NCBI GenBank assembly: GCA_003225615.1 | Contig: QIAS01000017.1 | Location: 1 to 12,490 of the forward strand | From: Acidobacteriota bacterium | GTDB lineage: Bacteria > Acidobacteriota > Terriglobia > Terriglobales > Acidobacteriaceae | Length of the DNA: 12,490 nt | Direction: 5' to 3' | Shown here: one piece after another, positions 1 through 7,596 of the stretch | Layout: each line of letters starts with the position of its first letter | Position numbering within the stretch: the stretch's first letter is position 1 | Notes under the pieces: model-generated | What the model saw: the letters and a program-made list of their open reading frames with translations, nothing else | The model's database searches: none | What the model was told of the DNA's origin: nothing | Position numbers and translations under genes: made by a program

Positions 1-150
1 ACCTGGCCCACCCGGACTGGTCTGCCCTTACGAAAATGCGAAGTTGCTTGTCTGCAAATTGGATTAACAACCTGCGGGTCACTTTGGTTTGGCCGCCACG
101 CGGTAATCTGATTGCGCCGCTTCTTACAGGCGTTTAGCATCTAATCACTC

Positions 151-1395
151 ATGGCCACCGGCACCATAACGCATCCCAGATTGCGGCCGCATTTGGCGAT
201 TGGCGAAATTCTTACATTCGCCTTTGACACCTTTTGCAGCAACAAGGTGCGATTCGCTTTGACCGCGCTGGGCATGGTGATCGGGACAGCTTCGTTGATC
301 CTGGTAGTCACCATCGGCATGACCGGCAAGCAGTACATCCTGAACCAGATCCAGGCCATAGGCGCCAACCTGATTTCCGCCGAGTACATGGGCGGAGCGC
401 CTCGCATCACAGCCACTGCAACCGACCCGCTCACCATAGATGACTTGAACGCGGTAATGGCGCAGGTTCCCAGCGTGGTCACGGCCTCACCAGTCGTACC
501 ATTGAATGACCGCATCGGAGTAGGTGGCGGCAAAGAGAAAGACATCCTGGTGCTGGGCGTTGCGCCGGAGTACCGGCGAGTGCGAAATCTGGTGATAACC
601 TCCGGGCGCTTTTTCGACGTCCAGGACGCGCAAGCGCGCAACAAAGTGGGTCTGATAACCAAGAAAATGGCCGAGGACGTTTACGGTTCGGCCGATGATG
701 CGGTGGGACATACAGTCAAATTGAGCGGCCTGCCATTCACCATCATTGGCGTCTTCCAGGAAGGGGTGGAGACTTTCGGGCAATCCGAAATCCAGGACAA
801 CACGCTCGCGATTCCCTACACCGTGAGCCGCTACTTCACCGACACTTCGGCAGTGCGCCAGATCTACTTCTCGACTGCCAGTCCGGCTGATGTCGTGCCC
901 GCCACCACGGAAATCAAGCGCTTGCTACAAAGCCGCCACCGTCAGGAGTCGGTCTATAACGTAACTAATCTTACGCAGCTCGTGGTTGTGGCCGAGCGAA
1001 CCGCGAACGCCTTGACCTGGGTGCTGATGCTGATCGCCACTGTGACGTTGCTGGTCAGCGGTATCGGAATCATGAACATCATGCTGGCCACGGTGACGTC
1101 GCGAATCCGCGAAATCGGGATTCGCAAGGCTATCGGAGCTACCAACCGCGAAAGCCGCTTTCAATTTCTATCGGAAGCCATTCTCATCTCGCTGATTGGG
1201 TGGGTGGTAGGGATCCTCATCGGCCTGGCGATACCTTTCTCGGTGCGCTTCTTGACCCAGTACCGTATCCCGATTTCCGGATTGTCGGCGATTATCGCTA
1301 TCCTGGTCTCCTCGTTCGTCGGCATTCTTTTCGGCACAATTCCCGCTACGCGCGCGGCCCAACTGGACCCGGTGGAGAGCTTGCGCTACGAGTAA
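151..1395 (+). CDS. MacB-type ABC transporter permease (FtsX family)
   Basis: A 414-residue inner-membrane permease of the MacB/FtsX class, which couples a separate ATPase to export or to periplasmic mechanotransmission. Residues about 32-58 form the first membrane helix. Residues about 60-285 are the extracytoplasmic MacB periplasmic core-like domain. Three helices follow at about 286-312, 341-366 and 376-399. The family signatures are clear: GIGIMNIMLATVTSRIREIG (304-323), then IRKAIGAT, and the terminal GTIPATRAAQLDPVESLRYE. Unlike E. coli MacB, no nucleotide-binding domain is fused, so an ATPase gene must lie elsewhere, probably just upstream of the window. The ATG at 151 gives a family-like N-terminus; no good Shine-Dalgarno is visible. 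An MFS exporter gene follows after 105 nt on the same strand, suggesting a multidrug or lipid efflux locus. The substrate cannot be inferred. Confidence 0.93.
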   Translation: MATGTITHPRLRPHLAIGEILTFAFDTFCSNKVRFALTALGMVIGTASLILVVTIGMTGKQYILNQIQAIGANLISAEYMGGAPRITATATDPLTIDDLNAVMAQVPSVVTASPVVPLNDRIGVGGGKEKDILVLGVAPEYRRVRNLVITSGRFFDVQDAQARNKVGLITKKMAEDVYGSADDAVGHTVKLSGLPFTIIGVFQEGVETFGQSEIQDNTLAIPYTVSRYFTDTSAVRQIYFSTASPADVVPATTEIKRLLQSRHRQESVYNVTNLTQLVVVAERTANALTWVLMLIATVTLLVSGIGIMNIMLATVTSRIREIGIRKAIGATNRESRFQFLSEAILISLIGWVVGILIGLAIPFSVRFLTQYRIPISGLSAIIAILVSSFVGILFGTIPATRAAQLDPVESLRYE

Positions 1396-1500
1396 GCCGT
1401 CAGTTCAACTCTTCAGGCACGATTCCCGAATCTTTACCTAAGCAACCTTCATCGAAGCCAGAGTGTCGAAGTGCGGAACAAATTAGCCGGCAAATAACCG

Positions 1501-3063
1501 ATGCCTCCAAATCCAGAGCCGCCCCGCGATATCAATCCCTGGCTGATTGCGATTGCCGTCATGTCGAGCACCTTCATGGAAGTGCTGGATACGACCGTGG
1601 TCAATGTCTCGTTGCGGCATATTGCCGGCAATCTTTCTGCCAGCACGGATGAAGCGACCTGGACATTAACGTCTTACCTGGTAGCGAACGCAATCGTTCT
1701 CCCGATGACCGGCTGGCTGGCCAGCGCCTTTGGCCGGAAACGCCTGCTGATGGCTTCGGTCACTGGCTTCACGGTCGCATCGTTTTTGTGTGGGCTTGCG
1801 CCGTCATTGCCGTTCTTGATTGTTTGCCGCATAATTCAGGGCGCTTGCGGCGGCGGACTGCAACCCCTGTCACAGGCCATCCTGTTGGAATCGTTCCCTC
1901 CCGAAAAACGCGGTCAGGCTATGGCGTTTTGGGCTCTCGGAATTGTCGTCGCGCCCATGCTTGGCCCGGTTGCCGGCGGTTGGATAACCGACAATTACAG
2001 TTGGCGATGGGTTTTTTACATCAACGTGCCCATCGGCATTCTCGCGGTTATCCTGACACAATTGTTTGTGTTCGATCCCCCGTACCTGCGCAGGAAAATT
2101 GCCGGCATTGATTATTGGGGGATCGGCTTGCTGGTCCTGGGCATTGGTTCCCTGCAGATCATGCTGGACAAAGGTCAGGAGGAAGACTGGTTCGGGTCCC
2201 ACTTCATCATTGCGCTGGCGGTGTTGACGGTAATCGGCCTGGGAGGGCTCATCATCCGGGAACTCACCACCGATCACCCTATCGTCGACCTCACAATCTT
2301 TCGTTATCGTACGTACGCGATCGGAACGTTCTTGATGACCGGGGTCGGATTCATCCTGTACGGCAGCATCGTTCTGCTGCCGCTGCTCATGCAGGAGTTG
2401 CTGGGTTACACGGCTACGCACGCCGGGGTTACGAATCTGCCGCGCGGACTTGCCTCGTTTCTGGTCATGCCATTCGTGGGCATTCTCATCAGCAGAATAG
2501 AACCGCGCAAGCTCCTGGGGGTGGGGCTGTTGCTTTCAGCACTGGCCATGTACCAGCTATCGCACCTCAGCCTGGATGCGGGCTTTTGGAATTTTGCGTG
2601 GCCTCTAATGCTGCAAGGCGCGGCGCTGGGCTTGGTATTCGTGCCGCTGACGACGGTCACCAACGATCCCATTCCCAAGGAGCGAATGGGGACGGCCACG
2701 AGCATTTTTAATCTGATGCGCAATATCGGCGCCAGCATCGGCATCTCGATGGTTGAGACCATCAAGTACCGCCAGCAACAGGCGCACAATCAGGCTCTGG
2801 TCAAATACGTCAATGCGGCGAATATGCAGGCCCAACAAATGATTGCCCATCTTCGTGCTGGATTCATGGCCAGCGGCTCGGACGCAGCCACCGCCTCCAA
2901 AAAAGCTTATGCGGCGCTCTGGGGATTGCTGCAGCAGCAGGCCTCCATGCTTTCCTATAACGATGTATTCCTTTTACTCGCCATTATGTTCCTGTCGATG
3001 TTCCCCTTCATCCTGATCATGCGCAAACCCAAGCCAGGTGGCGGTCCGGTGATGGCCCACTGA
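1501..3063 (+). CDS. DHA2-family MFS multidrug exporter (EmrB/QacA type)
   Basis: A 520-residue proton-coupled drug/H+ antiporter of the DHA2 family with about 14 predicted membrane helices. Visible motifs are D1 (LDTTVVNVSL, residues 29-38, Asp30), motif A-like GWLASAFGRKR (71-81), motif B region (CRIIQGACGGG, 109-119, Arg110) and antiporter motif C (GIVVAPMLGPVAGGW, 147-161). A soluble tail segment at about 425-480, before the last helix, contains Gln-rich stretches. The N-terminus INPWLIAIAVMSSTFMEVLD matches EmrB-like proteins, which supports the ATG at 1501 over the in-frame ATG at 1561; no clear Shine-Dalgarno is seen. EmrB normally works with a periplasmic adaptor (EmrA/HlyD) and a TolC-like channel; neither gene is in the window. 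It is probably co-transcribed with the permease upstream. It ends convergently with the ligase gene, with 83 nt between them and no obvious terminator. Confidence 0.94.
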   Translation: MPPNPEPPRDINPWLIAIAVMSSTFMEVLDTTVVNVSLRHIAGNLSASTDEATWTLTSYLVANAIVLPMTGWLASAFGRKRLLMASVTGFTVASFLCGLAPSLPFLIVCRIIQGACGGGLQPLSQAILLESFPPEKRGQAMAFWALGIVVAPMLGPVAGGWITDNYSWRWVFYINVPIGILAVILTQLFVFDPPYLRRKIAGIDYWGIGLLVLGIGSLQIMLDKGQEEDWFGSHFIIALAVLTVIGLGGLIIRELTTDHPIVDLTIFRYRTYAIGTFLMTGVGFILYGSIVLLPLLMQELLGYTATHAGVTNLPRGLASFLVMPFVGILISRIEPRKLLGVGLLLSALAMYQLSHLSLDAGFWNFAWPLMLQGAALGLVFVPLTTVTNDPIPKERMGTATSIFNLMRNIGASIGISMVETIKYRQQQAHNQALVKYVNAANMQAQQMIAHLRAGFMASGSDAATASKKAYAALWGLLQQQASMLSYNDVFLLLAIMFLSMFPFILIMRKPKPGGGPVMAH

Positions 3064-3146
3064 GACAACTTTCGCTGGAGTCGTGGTATCGGATCAGGTG
3101 CGGCTCGATAATTTCTTTTTGCGCTCCTAAAGTTTGCGAAGAGAAC

Positions 3147-4304
3147 CTATCCCGCAAGTTCAAGGGGAAGTAATTCTTTCGCCTTGCCCGCTCGTGCTTT
3201 AGCCGCCGGGCGTACTTGCTCAAATGTGCATTGAGTGGGTTTTTTCTCTGGACGCCAACGAAGAAACTTCGTGCCGTGACGAAAACGTCCGCCAGAAAAA
3301 TGGTCGTACTGCGCTTCACAAACCAGCTTTGGTTTCAGAGGCTGCCATTCTGTGGAGCGCTTGGTGCTCCACCGGCTGGGACCGCCGGGAGCGTGCCCTG
3401 TGAAGCCCGGGCCGCCAATCTGAGGCTCGACAATGCTCTTCAGTTCCTTGCGCTGCTCGGCGTTGAAGCTGGATGTGAATCCCACGTGGTCGAGGAGACC
3501 CTGCTCGTTATAGAGGCCAAGCAGAAGTGACCCTACTCCGCCGCCCTTTTCCGCATAGCGAAATCCTCCAACGACACAGTCGGCAGTGCTAATGCGCTTG
3601 ATCTTGACCATCCCGGCGCGTTCCCCCGAGCGATACGGCTCGTCGAGCCGCTTGGCGACGATTCCGTCCAATCCGATCGCGGGCAACTCACACATCCACT
3701 GCTCAGCCTGTTTCCGATCGGCGGAAGCGGGCGAGAGGCGAGCCATAGCCTTCTTCGGAACATGCCGGAAGAAATCGCCCAAGTGCGAGCGCCGGTCAGC
3801 CAAGGGCAAATTCGTCAGCAGCTTGCCATCGCTCGCAACCAGCAGGTCAAAACACATCAGGGTGGCGGGACTTTCCGCCGACAGTTTGCGAATTCGCGAT
3901 TCGGCAGGATGAATGCGTAGCAGCAAGTCATCAAACGAGAGATGCCCGCCTGAAAAGATGACGATTTCGCCGTCGAGCACAAACCGGGGCTGCGGCAACT
4001 CGCGCAGCGCCGCGACCAGTTCCGGAAAATATCGCCCTAACGGCTGCCCAGCCTTGGATTGCAGGAGCACCTGGTTGCCGCTGCGAAAGGCAAGGCAGCG
4101 GAAGCCATCCCACTTGGGCTCATATAGCCAACCGGGCCCGCTGGGAATTTCCTTCACCGATTTGGCCTCGGCAGGGGGATAGGGCGGTTTAATGGGCAGA
4201 CGAATTAGAGGAAAAGCTTGGCCCAGTTCTTCAGGCGGCACAGCGCCTGCTTTCACTTTCGTTGCGGGTGTCTGCTTACTTTTGGTTTTGCTCTTCGACA
4301 TCAT
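3147..4304 (-). CDS. ligC: Stand-alone ATP-dependent DNA ligase, LigC type
   Basis: ATP-dependent DNA ligase that seals nicks through a lysyl-adenylate intermediate. It resembles mycobacterial LigC, a repair/NHEJ-backup ligase, rather than the multidomain LigD; no primase or phosphoesterase domain is present. In the 385-residue form, motif I is EPKWDGFR with the adenylated lysine at about Lys64. RIHPAESRIRKL and FDLLV (about 152-156, motif III region) match LigC. Motif IV is GLDGIVAK (211-218), motif V VKIKR (233-237), and the OB-fold end carries RHGTKFLRWRPEKKP. The first about 45 residues form a Lys/Pro-rich leader. Start choice: ATG at 4304 (or 4301) begins MMSKSKTKSK. A TTG at 4352 would overlap the upstream stop as TTGA and add 16 unfamily-like residues, though coupling there cannot be excluded. 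It is the third gene behind a histidine kinase and sigma-54 regulator. No ku gene is in view. Confidence 0.93.
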   Translation of the reverse strand: MMSKSKTKSKQTPATKVKAGAVPPEELGQAFPLIRLPIKPPYPPAEAKSVKEIPSGPGWLYEPKWDGFRCLAFRSGNQVLLQSKAGQPLGRYFPELVAALRELPQPRFVLDGEIVIFSGGHLSFDDLLLRIHPAESRIRKLSAESPATLMCFDLLVASDGKLLTNLPLADRRSHLGDFFRHVPKKAMARLSPASADRKQAEQWMCELPAIGLDGIVAKRLDEPYRSGERAGMVKIKRISTADCVVGGFRYAEKGGGVGSLLLGLYNEQGLLDHVGFTSSFNAEQRKELKSIVEPQIGGPGFTGHAPGGPSRWSTKRSTEWQPLKPKLVCEAQYDHFSGGRFRHGTKFLRWRPEKKPTQCTFEQVRPAAKARAGKAKELLPLELAG

Positions 4305-4348
4305 CCATTGGATGCGGTCTCCCACCAGCAGAGCCGCCTTTCCGTTAT

Positions 4349-5737
4349 TCAATTGGAGCTGGTTTGTTCCTTCTTCAGTCTGCGCAGAAGAGAGGTGGGA
4401 TGAATGCCGAGAATTCTTGATGCATGTGTCTTGTTATTCCCTGTGGCCGCCAGAACTTTCTCGATGTAGTCGTCCTCGAGTTCGCGCAGGCTGACAAACT
4501 GCTGCCCAGTCGGAGAAACGTCCATCGCCGACGTTATCTCCATCTTCACCTGCTCCACTATGTGATCGCGAATTTCTTCCGGCAGGCAGGCAGCGTCGAT
4601 GTCGCCTTCGGGCGCCAGAATCATGGTGCGCTCGATGACATTTTTCAACTCGCGAATGTTCCCCGGCCAGGAATAGTTCTGCAGCAACTCGGCCGCACCC
4701 GGCGTGAAACCGATAAACTTTTTATTCAGTTCGCGATTGAAATGCTGCAACATTTCAAGCGCGATGGGCAGGATGTCCTCCTTACGCTCGCGCAATGGCG
4801 GTATGTACAAGGGGACAACGTTGAGCCGATAGTAGAGGTCCTCGCGAAACTTGCCTTCGGCAACGGCTTCTTTCAAGTGCACGTTGGTGGCCGCGACCAG
4901 GCGCACATTCACTTTAATCAAGCGCGTGCCGCCCAGCCGCATGAATGTTCCTTCTTCCAGTACGCGCAGGAGTTTGGCTTGCACGCTGGCCGACATGTTT
5001 CCGATTTCATCCAGAAACAGCGTTCCTCCATGAGCACGCTCCAATAAGCCTTCCTTGCGGCGACGTGCATCGGTAAAAGCGCCTGGCTCATAACCGAACA
5101 GTTCGCTCTCCAGCAACGTGTCAGGTAGTGACGCGCAGTTCAACTGCAGCAGCGGCAGCGATGCGCGGGGGCTGGCATAGTGAATTGCCTTGGCGAGAAC
5201 TCCTTTTCCCGTGCCGCTTTCCCCCTGGATGAGTATCGTAGTGTGATCCGCCTCGGCGGCTTTGCGGGCCATTTCCAGCATGCGGTCCATGGCGGGGTTT
5301 TGCGTAACTACACGGCCAAAATCGTAGCGTCCTTTGGCGGTCTCGACCGTATCGCGCACGCGCACACGCAGGGCAAGCATCTCGGAAGCGCGGCGCAGGG
5401 TCCCGATCATGTCGGCCAAGTGGAATGGCTTGATCAGGTAGTCGAAGGCGCCCAACTTCATGGCTTCGACAGCACGGTCCACCATGTGATACGCGCTCAT
5501 CATGAGCACGATAGCGCCGGGATTAGCCTGCTTCATGCGGCGCAACACTTCTACGCCGTCGATGCCGGGAAGAACGATGTCGAGCAGCGTGAGGTCCGGT
5601 TTATCCTCGCCGAATATTTTCAGGGCCTCTTCGCCGGATGTGGCCGTGCAGACATCAAAAGTCTCCTCGCGCAAGGCACGCGAGATGGTGCGTAGGGTAA
5701 GTTCTTCGTCATCGACGACCAGAACGGAGTAGGGCAT
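4349..5737 (-). CDS. NtrC-family sigma-54-dependent response regulator
   Basis: A 462-residue response regulator that, when phosphorylated, should bind enhancer DNA and use ATP to open sigma-54 promoter complexes. Receiver domain 1-120 has Asp9/Asp10, phospho-acceptor Asp53, Ser81 and Lys103. The AAA+ domain spans about 142-375: Walker A GESGTGKG (172-179), sigma-54 contact loop GAFTDA (219-224), Walker B GTLFLDEIG (238-246), arginine-finger region FREDLYYRLNVVPL, and sensor II WPGNIREL. The C-terminal Fis-type helix-turn-helix (about 418-457) ends in NKTHASRILGIHPTSLLRRL. The contact loop has Asp where the GAFTGA consensus has its second Gly, a natural variant. Start ATG at 5737 has GAGGT at 5741-5745 (6-7 nt away). 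It follows the kinase stop by 17 nt, so the pair is almost certainly co-transcribed and cognate. A sigma-54 promoter lies nearby at 7472-7491. Confidence 0.97.
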   Translation of the reverse strand: MPYSVLVVDDEELTLRTISRALREETFDVCTATSGEEALKIFGEDKPDLTLLDIVLPGIDGVEVLRRMKQANPGAIVLMMSAYHMVDRAVEAMKLGAFDYLIKPFHLADMIGTLRRASEMLALRVRVRDTVETAKGRYDFGRVVTQNPAMDRMLEMARKAAEADHTTILIQGESGTGKGVLAKAIHYASPRASLPLLQLNCASLPDTLLESELFGYEPGAFTDARRRKEGLLERAHGGTLFLDEIGNMSASVQAKLLRVLEEGTFMRLGGTRLIKVNVRLVAATNVHLKEAVAEGKFREDLYYRLNVVPLYIPPLRERKEDILPIALEMLQHFNRELNKKFIGFTPGAAELLQNYSWPGNIRELKNVIERTMILAPEGDIDAACLPEEIRDHIVEQVKMEITSAMDVSPTGQQFVSLRELEDDYIEKVLAATGNNKTHASRILGIHPTSLLRRLKKEQTSSN

Positions 5738-5754
5738 AGGACCTCGGTTTCACC

Positions 5755-6807
5755 TCAGACCACCACTTCGGATTCCTCCTTGCGACTTTCATCTGTTTCA
5801 TCCTGCCGAATAGGTAAAGTGAGCGTCACCGTCGTCCCGTGCTTCAGGACACTATCCACGCGGATGTCCCCGTTGTGGCTGCGCACGTAGGCCTGGCTGA
5901 TGCTTAAGCCAAGGCCGGTACCCTTTCCGCGTTTGGTGGTGAAGAACGGCTCGAAGACATGCGCCAGTACATCGGGCGGAATGCCGGAACCCGTATCGCT
6001 GACCCGAATCTCCACGCTTTCTATGAAAGTCAGTTTGCTGGCTGAAACCGAGATGCGTCCACCTTCCGGAGTGGCTTCGGCAGCATTGAGCAAAAGATTC
6101 ATCAACACCTGGGACAGCTGATTAGCGTCAGCCCGAATGTGGGGCAGATCGGTGGGGACGGAATTTTCCAACTGCTTCCCGCGCAGCATGGGCTGATTTT
6201 CGAGGAAACCGAACGTGTCGGAGACCAGCCGATGCAGACTGAGCTTGCTGAGAATCAACGGCCCGGGGCGAGCGTAGTTGACCAGGCCTTTCAAGGTGGC
6301 AGAAATGCGCTTTGCTCCTGAGATGCATTGCTCAATCTCGGTGCGGCGCTCCGGGTCGGAGGACGCTTTGAGTTCCAGTTCCAGGTGCGACAGGATTCCC
6401 AGCAGTGGGTTATTGATTTCATGCGCGGCGCCCAGCGCTAATTGGGCGAGGGCCGCGTATTTCTCATACTCCGCAAGCTTGGCTTGGAATTGGATTTTCT
6501 CCTTGTTTAATTCACGCTCTTCGTAGAGGCGGCGAAAGACTTCTTCTTGCGCCAAGTCGCGCTCGCGCTCGCGTTGCTCCGCGAGTCCTTTAGTTCGCTT
6601 GAGTTCGGTAGTGAGTTCCTCTAGATCCTCCCGGTGCAGCCGCCAGACCACAAACATGGCCACGAGCGCCGCGGAAGCCAGCGGCAAGAAGTACACCGAC
6701 AGCAGGTGATTCCAGCGGATCGCGTGTAAGCTCTCTGGCATCAATAACATACAAATGCCGATGGCAGTAAGTGCACTGGTATGCGGTTGTGGCGTAAATC
6801 TGCGCAT
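5755..6807 (-). CDS. Membrane-anchored sensor histidine kinase (NtrB/AtoS-like)
   Basis: Sensor kinase predicted to autophosphorylate on His and pass phosphate to Asp53 of the regulator encoded 17 nt downstream. From the ATG at 6807 (350 residues) there are two closely spaced membrane segments (about 10-24 and 34-55) with almost no extracytoplasmic loop, so no periplasmic sensor domain. A long charged coiled coil follows (about 56-115). The H-box is ALGAAHEINNPLLGI with His129. The catalytic domain shows the N-box (LMNLLLNAAEA), G1 DTGSGIP, F-box FEPFFTTK and G2 GTGLGLSI. An open frame extends to a GTG at 6915, but that codon sits almost on the upstream terminator and would put the promoter elements at 6826-6859 inside the gene, so I prefer 6807; the Shine-Dalgarno is weak either way. 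The signal is unknown; it may be membrane state or a cytoplasmic cue. Confidence 0.88.
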   Translation of the reverse strand: MRRFTPQPHTSALTAIGICMLLMPESLHAIRWNHLLSVYFLPLASAALVAMFVVWRLHREDLEELTTELKRTKGLAEQRERERDLAQEEVFRRLYEERELNKEKIQFQAKLAEYEKYAALAQLALGAAHEINNPLLGILSHLELELKASSDPERRTEIEQCISGAKRISATLKGLVNYARPGPLILSKLSLHRLVSDTFGFLENQPMLRGKQLENSVPTDLPHIRADANQLSQVLMNLLLNAAEATPEGGRISVSASKLTFIESVEIRVSDTGSGIPPDVLAHVFEPFFTTKRGKGTGLGLSISQAYVRSHNGDIRVDSVLKHGTTVTLTLPIRQDETDESRKEESEVVV

Positions 6808-6825
6808 CCAGTTACAACGATGAAA

Positions 6826-6842
6826 CGGAAAGTCCCGGAAAG
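6826..6842. promoter_or_regulatory. 10-bp-period direct repeat upstream of the kinase gene
   Basis: Two identical 7-bp copies of CGGAAAG (6826-6832 and 6836-6842, plus-strand reading) are separated by TCC, so they repeat every 10 bp, on one face of the helix. They lie 19-35 nt upstream of the preferred kinase start and abut the palindrome at 6844-6859. The arrangement suits a tandem-binding transcription factor, but no factor is identified. Confidence 0.4.
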
Positions 6843-6843
6843 C

Positions 6844-6859
6844 TGTGATGTGGGTCACG
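6844..6859. promoter_or_regulatory. CRP/FNR-family-like palindrome upstream of the kinase gene
   Basis: TGTGA-N6-TCACG matches the classical CRP layout TGTGA-N6-TCACA at nine of ten arm positions. It sits 37-52 nt upstream of the preferred kinase start, in the only place its promoter can be if the terminator at 6925-6960 insulates it. A close relative of the site occurs at 11418-11433. Which Crp/Fnr-type protein binds, and whether it activates or represses, cannot be told from sequence. Confidence 0.45.
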
Positions 6860-6924
6860 ACGAAGGGTGCGCACGACTTTGTAACACCGTGATGCAGGTT
6901 CGCCTTTAACCGCACGGCCTGCGC

Positions 6925-6960
6925 GAAATAAAAAACCCATCGCTTGTGGGCGATGGGTTT
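6925..6960 (-). terminator. Strong intrinsic terminator of the secreted-protein gene
   Basis: A perfect 11-bp inverted repeat (AAACCCATCGC at 6933-6943, its complement at 6950-6960) encloses a 6-nt loop. Read on the minus strand, the stem is followed by a T-rich tract (TTTTTTATTT including the stem end), as in a classical Rho-independent terminator. It begins 24 nt beyond the stop codon at 6984. It should separate the secreted-protein transcript from the kinase operon. Confidence 0.9.
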
Positions 6961-6983
6961 GATTCCCGGTGTTCCGAAAGATG

Positions 6984-7433
6984 TTATTTATTATCGGCGG
7001 GAGAAATATCGGTGACGCGAATCATGCTGGTTGCCTTATCCAGAGTTCCGTTCACCTTCACTTCCTTGCCCTCGAACTGCTTGACTTTGTCCTGATCGTC
7101 GATCTGGTAGGTCTGGCTGCCACTCTTCAATACATATTTGTCACCAGCCTTTACGACGGTGCCGCTGAACGAGGACGAGTCAGCCATCGAGCTCGAACTG
7201 GCGGACGAGCTTGACGGTTGTTGTGCCGAGGGCTGCGCAGAAGGCTCTTGCGCCGAGGGTGCGGCCGAAGGCGAGGTTGAGGGCTGCGTGGCCGAAGGCT
7301 GCTGCGCAGGACTGGTTTGGTCCTTCTGCGGTGCAGAGCTCGGACGGCTGGACTGATCTTGCTGGGCAAACACCGCCGGTGCCAGCGCCGCAACCAGGGT
7401 CAAAGTTGCCAATATACTCAGAATCTTCTTCAT
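6984..7433 (-). CDS. Small secreted Ser/Pro/Gln-rich protein with DUF5818-like C-terminal domain
   Basis: A 149-residue exported protein. Residues 1-23 are a clear Sec signal peptide (MKKILSILAT start, hydrophobic core, VFA-QQ cleavage site). Residues 24-88 are low-complexity Gln/Ser/Pro/Ala, with repeated PSA and AQ-P units, and look like a disordered spacer. Residues about 88-144 form a compact beta-rich domain (FSGTVVKAGDKYVLKSG, then YQIDDQDKVKQFEGKEVKV and NGTLD). This resembles small OB-like DUF5818-type domains common in Acidobacteriota; the family name is from memory and moderately sure. The biochemical role is unknown. The ATG at 7433 has a perfect GGAGGA Shine-Dalgarno at 7441-7446, 7 nt away. 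A sigma-54 promoter precedes it and a strong terminator follows, so it is a one-gene transcript likely induced strongly under specific conditions, probably by the neighbouring NtrC-type regulator. Confidence 0.87.
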   Translation of the reverse strand: MKKILSILATLTLVAALAPAVFAQQDQSSRPSSAPQKDQTSPAQQPSATQPSTSPSAAPSAQEPSAQPSAQQPSSSSASSSSMADSSSFSGTVVKAGDKYVLKSGSQTYQIDDQDKVKQFEGKEVKVNGTLDKATSMIRVTDISPADNK

Positions 7434-7471
7434 TTAGCGATCCTCCGAAAAAAATAGTTAGTCCCACTGGG

Positions 7472-7491
7472 TTAAGCAAATCTCGTGCCAG
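7472..7491 (-). promoter_or_regulatory. Sigma-54 (RpoN) -24/-12 promoter
   Basis: Minus-strand CTGGCACG-AGAT-TTGCT matches the sigma-54 consensus YTGGCACG-N4-TTGCW at every conserved position. The invariant GG (7488-7489) and GC (7476-7477) are separated by exactly 10 nt. Transcription should start near 7464-7465, giving a leader of about 30 nt that contains the GGAGGA ribosome site of the secreted-protein gene. Such promoters need an NtrC-type activator; one is encoded in the next operon downstream. Confidence 0.9.
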
Positions 7492-7596
7492 ATGATCGCG
7501 CGAGTATTTACTGGAGGATGGCGAACCGACAGTCGCGTGAAGAGTGAATTTTTGAAACGCGGTAATGACAAATCTCCACCTTAGATCGCCTACATT

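Noticed and set aside
1..150. Possible 3' end of a preceding gene or a promoter before the permease
   Set aside because: Three frames each stay open for a short distance, but none shows a recognisable C-terminus, and no -35/-10 pair or sigma-54 element stands out.
1415..1435. Possible sigma-54 -24 element (AGGCACG) before the MFS gene
   Set aside because: The -12 half is absent: CCGAA stands where TTGCW is needed.
3064..3146. Possible bidirectional terminator between the convergent exporter and ligase genes
   Set aside because: Only a short ACTTT/AAAGT complementarity far apart and a T-rich run are present; no stable stem followed by a T tract.
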